Shown here: positions 29,084-33,226 of the stretch, one piece after another
How positions within the stretch are numbered: the stretch's first letter is position 1
Layout of the letters: every line of letters begins with the position of its first letter
Origin: a bacterium
GTDB lineage: Bacteria > UBA6262 > WVXT01
Assembly (NCBI GenBank): GCA_011773355.1
Contig: WVXT01000068.1
Location: 14,936 to 48,161, forward strand
DNA length: 33,226 nt
Direction: 5' to 3'
Notes under the pieces: generated by a model
What the model was told of the DNA's origin: nothing
The model's database searches: none
Seen by the model: the letters and a program-made list of their open reading frames with translations, nothing else
Program-made: the position numbers and the translations under genes

Positions 29084-32000
29084 ATGCCCAAGCGAAAAGA
29101 TATAAATAAGATATTGATGATCGGCTCCGGCCCCATTGTTATTGGCCAGGCCTGTGAATTTGACTATTCCGGTTCTCAAGCCTGTAAGGCTTTAAGAGAA
29201 GAAGGTTATTTTACTATCCTCGTAAATAGCAATCCCGCTACTATTATGACCGACCCTGGTATGGCAGATGTGACCTACGTTGAGCCACTAACCGTAGAAG
29301 CCTTAACGGAAATAATAAGGAAAGAAAGACCTGACGCTATTCTGCCCACACTGGGTGGACAGACAGGGTTGAACCTGGCTTATTTTCTAATGAAAGAAGG
29401 CGTACTGGAAAAATATGGCGTAGAATCTATAGGAGCCAATGTTGAAGCCATTTCCCGAGCTGAAGATAGAGAGCTATTTAAGAAGGCAATGCAAGAGATA
29501 GGCGTAGATGTTCCCAAAAGTGGAATTGCTACTAATCTGGAAGAGGGCATGAGGATAGGCCTGGAGATAGGATTTCCGTTGATTTTGAGACCAGCGTATT
29601 GTTTAGGAGGGAGCGGTGGTTCTACTGCCTATAATAAGGAAGAACTGGAAGAGTTTCTAATAAAGGGCCTGGAGCTAAGCCCGGTGGGGCAAGTGTTGGT
29701 GGAGCAATCTGTGTTGGGGTGGAAAGAGATAGAGTATGAAGTGATGAGGGATTGCGTGGACAATGTTATTATGATTACTTCCATGGAGAATGTGGACGCC
29801 ATGGGTGTACACACCGGGGATAGTATAGTGGTTGCACCATCGCAGAGCCTTACCGGAGAGGAATACGCACAGTTTGTGAATCTGTCCAAAAAGATTATAA
29901 GAAAGGTGGGCATAACCGGGGGAGGGGCAAATATTCAATTTGCCCAGAATCCGGATAATGGACATATTGTGATTATCGAAGTCAATCCCAGACTTTCCCG
30001 GAGTTCAGCTTTGGCTTCTAAAGCTACAGGTTTTCCCATTGCCAGGGTGGCTACGAAATTGGCTGTGGGCTTAACTCTCCCCGAGGTTCTCAACCAGATT
30101 ACAGGAAAGACAACATCATTCTTTGAACCCACGGTCGATTATTGTGTATTTAAAATTTGTAGATTTACTTTTGAGAAATTTCCCCAGGTGCAAAGAGTCA
30201 TAAATACGTCTATGAAGGCAGTTGGCGAGGCGATGTCTATCGGCAGAAACTTTAAAGAAGCGCTTCAGAAGGGAATAAGGTCTACGGAGACCGGGAGATT
30301 CGGGTTAGGTTCAGATGGCAAGGACAGAATCACCGATGAATCATTAAAATCAGCGTCGGAGGATTTGATTAAGGAAGTAAGAGAAAGAATAAGAATTCCC
30401 AATGATGAGAGACTATTTTTTATCAAGTATGGTCTCAAGCTGGGACTGGCAGTTGATGAGATTTACGAGTTATCAAAAATTGATAAGTGGTTTATTGATA
30501 ATATGAAACAGATTATGGAACTGGAAAGAGAGATAAAGAAATATGAAGGGAAGAATGCAAAAAGTAAGATTAGAATTCCGCCAGAGTTACTTAAGAAAGC
30601 AAAAAAGAATGGTTTCTCGGATATACAGCTTGCCTATCTTCTGAACTCCACAGAGAAAAAAATAAGGTCTTATAGAAAAAAATGTAATATAAAGGCAGTT
30701 TATAAATTAGTAGATACCTGCGGGGGAGAGTTTAAAGCGGAGAAACCTTATTATTATTCTACGTACGAAACCAATAATGAAAGCCAGCCATCGGGGAACA
30801 GGAAGGTTCTTATCCTGGGAGGGGGGCCTAACAGGATCGGGCAGGGCATAGAGTTTGACTACTGTTGTTGTCACGCATCGTACGCTCTGAAAGAAGAGGG
30901 CATTGAAAGCATTATGGTAAATTGCAATCCAGAAACTGTCTCCACTGACTATGATACTTCGGACAAATTGTATTTTGAGCCGTTGACAGTTGAGGATGTA
31001 TTGAATATCGTGGATATTGAAAAGCCGATGGGAATAATAGTACAGTTTGGAGGGCAGACTCCCCTGAACATATCTGTACCATTGGCCAAGGCAGGAGTGA
31101 AAATTTTGGGAACCAGTCCCGATTCTATAGACCGCGCAGAGGATAGAAAAAGGTTCCAGCAGATGCTTAAGAAATTGAAACTCATCCAGCCTGATAACGG
31201 TACAGCTACCTCATTGGAAGGAGCAAAGAAGGTTGCCCAGAGGATAGGATATCCGGTAGTAGTAAGGCCTTCTTATGTTCTCGGTGGTAGAGCAATGGAG
31301 ATAGTCTATGATGAGGAAGGTTTAGGAAATTTTATGGAAAAAGCAGTGGAGGCATCTCCTGAACGGCCGATTCTTATCGACAAGTTCTTAGAAGACGCTA
31401 TAGAAGTCGACGTGGATGCAATAGCCGATGGTAAGAATTGCGTGATAGGTGGGATTATGGAGCACATTGAAATGGCGGGCATCCATTCCGGCGATAGTGC
31501 AATGGTTATTCCGCCTTATACTTTAGGAGAAGACATAATAGAAATAATAAAGAAAAATACCTATGCTTTGGCCAGGGAACTAAATGTGAAAGGACTTTTG
31601 AATATCCAGTACGCTGTTAAGAATAATGTGGTCTATGTCCTGGAGGTAAATCCCCGGGCAAGTAGAACGATTCCCTTTGTGAGTAAGGCCATAGGAGTTC
31701 CTCTGGCAAAGCTGGCAACCAAGATAATGTTGGGAAAGACCCTGCAAGAGTTGGGATTCACCAGGGAAAAGGAGATCAATCACGTAGCGGTAAAAGAGTC
31801 TGTATTTCCTTTTATAAGGTTCCCCGGGGCTGATGCCATCCTGGGTCCGGAGATGAAATCTACAGGAGAGGTTATGGGAATAGATTCCACATTTGGTGTA
31901 GCTTACGCGAAAAGCCAGATAGCTGCCGGACAAAAGTTGCCCAAAAATGGGAATGTATTCATTAGTGTGAAGAACCAGGACAAGAGGAGTATTGTGTTCA

Positions 32001-32356
32001 TTGCCAAAAGACTTGCTGATTTCGGGTTTAAGATTATGGCCACTTCTGGCACAGCAGATACCCTTGTGAGAAGTGACATAGAAGTGGAGACTCTGCCTAA
32101 ACTTCTCGAAGGGAGGCCCAACATTATTGACTTAATAAAAGATGGCAAGGTAGACCTGATAATAAACACTCCCGCAGGGAAAGCAACAAAAGAGGATGAG
32201 GCGAAGATAAGATCCCATGCAATTCTTTATAGCGTGCCTCTTATAACTACTGTGGCTGGTGCTCAGGCATCTGTTAATGGAATCGAAAATTTGATTAAGA
32301 GACCGGAGATGTCTGTAAAGTCATTACAGGAATACCATAAAGAAATAAAACAATAA
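29084..32356 (+). CDS. carB: Carbamoyl-phosphate synthase large subunit
   Basis: The product is 1090 residues, full length. The N-terminal ATP-grasp half (1 to about 400) makes carboxyphosphate: [56 protein letters not shown]. The oligomerisation domain lies at about 400-550, with [20 protein letters not shown] at the junction. The C-terminal ATP-grasp half (about 565-935) phosphorylates carbamate: [50 protein letters not shown]. The MGS-like regulatory domain is C-terminal ([17 protein letters not shown]). No key residue appears lost, so synthesis from bicarbonate, ATP and ammonia should work. It would supply carbamoyl phosphate for pyrimidines or arginine. There is a weak AAGGA before the ATG. 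Confidence 0.97.
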   Translation: MPKRKDINKILMIGSGPIVIGQACEFDYSGSQACKALREEGYFTILVNSNPATIMTDPGMADVTYVEPLTVEALTEIIRKERPDAILPTLGGQTGLNLAYFLMKEGVLEKYGVESIGANVEAISRAEDRELFKKAMQEIGVDVPKSGIATNLEEGMRIGLEIGFPLILRPAYCLGGSGGSTAYNKEELEEFLIKGLELSPVGQVLVEQSVLGWKEIEYEVMRDCVDNVIMITSMENVDAMGVHTGDSIVVAPSQSLTGEEYAQFVNLSKKIIRKVGITGGGANIQFAQNPDNGHIVIIEVNPRLSRSSALASKATGFPIARVATKLAVGLTLPEVLNQITGKTTSFFEPTVDYCVFKICRFTFEKFPQVQRVINTSMKAVGEAMSIGRNFKEALQKGIRSTETGRFGLGSDGKDRITDESLKSASEDLIKEVRERIRIPNDERLFFIKYGLKLGLAVDEIYELSKIDKWFIDNMKQIMELEREIKKYEGKNAKSKIRIPPELLKKAKKNGFSDIQLAYLLNSTEKKIRSYRKKCNIKAVYKLVDTCGGEFKAEKPYYYSTYETNNESQPSGNRKVLILGGGPNRIGQGIEFDYCCCHASYALKEEGIESIMVNCNPETVSTDYDTSDKLYFEPLTVEDVLNIVDIEKPMGIIVQFGGQTPLNISVPLAKAGVKILGTSPDSIDRAEDRKRFQQMLKKLKLIQPDNGTATSLEGAKKVAQRIGYPVVVRPSYVLGGRAMEIVYDEEGLGNFMEKAVEASPERPILIDKFLEDAIEVDVDAIADGKNCVIGGIMEHIEMAGIHSGDSAMVIPPYTLGEDIIEIIKKNTYALARELNVKGLLNIQYAVKNNVVYVLEVNPRASRTIPFVSKAIGVPLAKLATKIMLGKTLQELGFTREKEINHVAVKESVFPFIRFPGADAILGPEMKSTGEVMGIDSTFGVAYAKSQIAAGQKLPKNGNVFISVKNQDKRSIVFIAKRLADFGFKIMATSGTADTLVRSDIEVETLPKLLEGRPNIIDLIKDGKVDLIINTPAGKATKEDEAKIRSHAILYSVPLITTVAGAQASVNGIENLIKRPEMSVKSLQEYHKEIKQ

Positions 32357-32376
32357 TTTATGTCAGGGGGTAAGAT

Positions 32377-33226
32377 ATGAGCGGGATTTTTGGAGTGGTT
32401 TCCAGGAGAGACTGTGCTGAGATTCTTTTCTACGGAACGGATTACCATTCCCACCTGGGAACAGCATATGGAGGTATGGCAATCCTGGGAGAGGATTTCA
32501 CGCGCCAGATACATAACATAAGCCAGGATCAATTTAAGTCAAAATTCTATCAGGATTTCAAGCGTATGAAGGGCAACAAGGGCATCGGCGTTATTAGCGC
32601 CTTTGACGAACAGCCTATTTATTTAAGCTCAAAGTTTGGCCCATTTTGTATAGTCACCAATGGTATCCTGGAAAATATCGAAGAATTGGTAAGCGGGCTT
32701 TTGCAGAAAGGAATAACTTTCAGTGAAGTGAGTAAAGACACGGTTAATGTAACCGAGCTCGTAGCTAAATTAATCAGTCAGGGAAACAATTTGATAGATG
32801 GCATAGAGAAGATGTTCGACGCCATAGATGGTTCCTGTTCACTTTTACTATTGAGTAAAGAAGGAATCTACGCTGCCAGAGACAGATATGGGTATACGCC
32901 CCTGGTAGTGGGAAAACGGGAGGATGCCTGGGCAGTTACTTCTGAAAGTAGTGCCTTTCCCAATATTGAGTTCGAAATTGTTAAATACCTCGAACCCGGA
33001 GAGATAATTTTGATAAATGAGCAGGGCATGGCACAAAGGCGGCCGGGTGGAGGGACTAGTCAAATCTGCGCATTTCTCTGGATATATGCCGGCTTTCCCG
33101 CTTCCTGCTATGACGGGATAAATGTAGAGACAGTAAGGGAAAGATGCGGAAGATTTTTGGCAAAAAGAGACGGGGATATACAAGTAGATGTAGTCTCTGG
33201 AGTTCCCGATTCAGGAATTGCGCATG
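32377..33226 (+). CDS. PurF-like amidophosphoribosyltransferase paralogue lacking the N-terminal Cys (3' end cut by window)
   Basis: The open frame runs from ATG 32377 to the window edge (283 codons), 20 bp after carB and behind CAGGGGG. The family is shown by MSGIFGVV, GTDYHSHLGTAYGGM, NGILENIEEL, YAARDRYGYTPLVVG, YLEPGEI, ICAFLWIYAGFPAS and VVSGVPDSG. These match the Ntn amidotransferase plus start of the phosphoribosyltransferase domain of PurF. The nucleophile Cys at position 2 is Ser, and the Arg of the glutamine-binding RYST motif is gone (GIGVISAFDEQP). I recall a PurF-like group in Clostridia and Bacteroidetes with MGGFFG at the start and the same GTDYHSHLG motif, so Cys loss may be a family trait. 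Function is therefore probably not glutamine-dependent. The PRPP-binding loop lies beyond the edge. Confidence 0.85.
   Translation, partial: MSGIFGVVSRRDCAEILFYGTDYHSHLGTAYGGMAILGEDFTRQIHNISQDQFKSKFYQDFKRMKGNKGIGVISAFDEQPIYLSSKFGPFCIVTNGILENIEELVSGLLQKGITFSEVSKDTVNVTELVAKLISQGNNLIDGIEKMFDAIDGSCSLLLLSKEGIYAARDRYGYTPLVVGKREDAWAVTSESSAFPNIEFEIVKYLEPGEIILINEQGMAQRRPGGGTSQICAFLWIYAGFPASCYDGINVETVRERCGRFLAKRDGDIQVDVVSGVPDSGIAH

Noticed and set aside
1-33226. CRISPR arrays, tRNA or rRNA genes, intact insertion sequences or phage genes
   Set aside because: Looked for and not seen; no regularly spaced repeats, transposase or integrase motifs were found.

Overview
The window looks like a chromosomal segment of an anaerobic, diderm (outer-membrane) bacterium of moderate to low GC. 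A TolC-like outer-membrane factor and an RND pump indicate two membranes. The density of rubredoxin, rubrerythrin, desulforedoxin, ferredoxin and flavodoxin-fold proteins indicates an anaerobe that must survive oxygen exposure. The phylum cannot be fixed from the sequence; an uncultured lineage is plausible. No rRNA, tRNA, CRISPR array, prophage or intact insertion sequence was seen.

Layout. (1) 1-5416: end of a TolC-family gene, an RND exporter, CorA, and a small membrane protein with a TrkA-C-like domain. (2) 5511-7385: an amino-acid permease fused to a PTS EIIA-like domain. (3) 7451-9027: an ECF sigma factor with a small putative anti-sigma factor, then hsp20. (4) 9120-10874, minus strand: a second ECF sigma factor, a DUF5667-type membrane partner and a His-rich secreted protein. 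(5) 11078-14010: a LacD-like aldolase, a Met/Gly-rich secreted protein and a second, internally deleted hsp20. (6) 14060-15542: NifU-like protein, an unusual ferredoxin and a frameshifted VIT-family transporter. (7) 15616-27366: about 12 kb of closely packed plus-strand genes for oxygen, redox and metal handling (PfpI, LDH, WrbA, rubredoxin, PncA, rubrerythrins, ferredoxin, a reductase, CopB-like ATPase, HAD phosphatase, desulforedoxin, iron-sulfur flavoprotein, ferritin-like protein, glutaredoxin, TrxB, nitrilase). (8) 27490-33226: a small membrane protein, then carA, carB and a PurF-like gene that runs off the edge.

Two signals stand out. First, both glutamine amidotransferases in the carA-carB-purF-like cluster lack their nucleophile. 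CarA has Ser for the active-site Cys and has also lost the His and Glu of the triad. The PurF-like protein begins Met-Ser-Gly instead of Met-Cys-Gly. This suggests a cluster that uses free ammonia or has been repurposed. Second, the two ECF sigma factors each appear to have a recognisable promoter. GAATC-N16-CATCTAAAT lies before the first sigma gene and before both hsp20 genes. GTAAC-N16-CGTCT lies before the second sigma gene (directly abutting its ATG, so probably leaderless) and before the His-rich secreted protein. These look like two small self-regulated stress regulons readable from the DNA alone.
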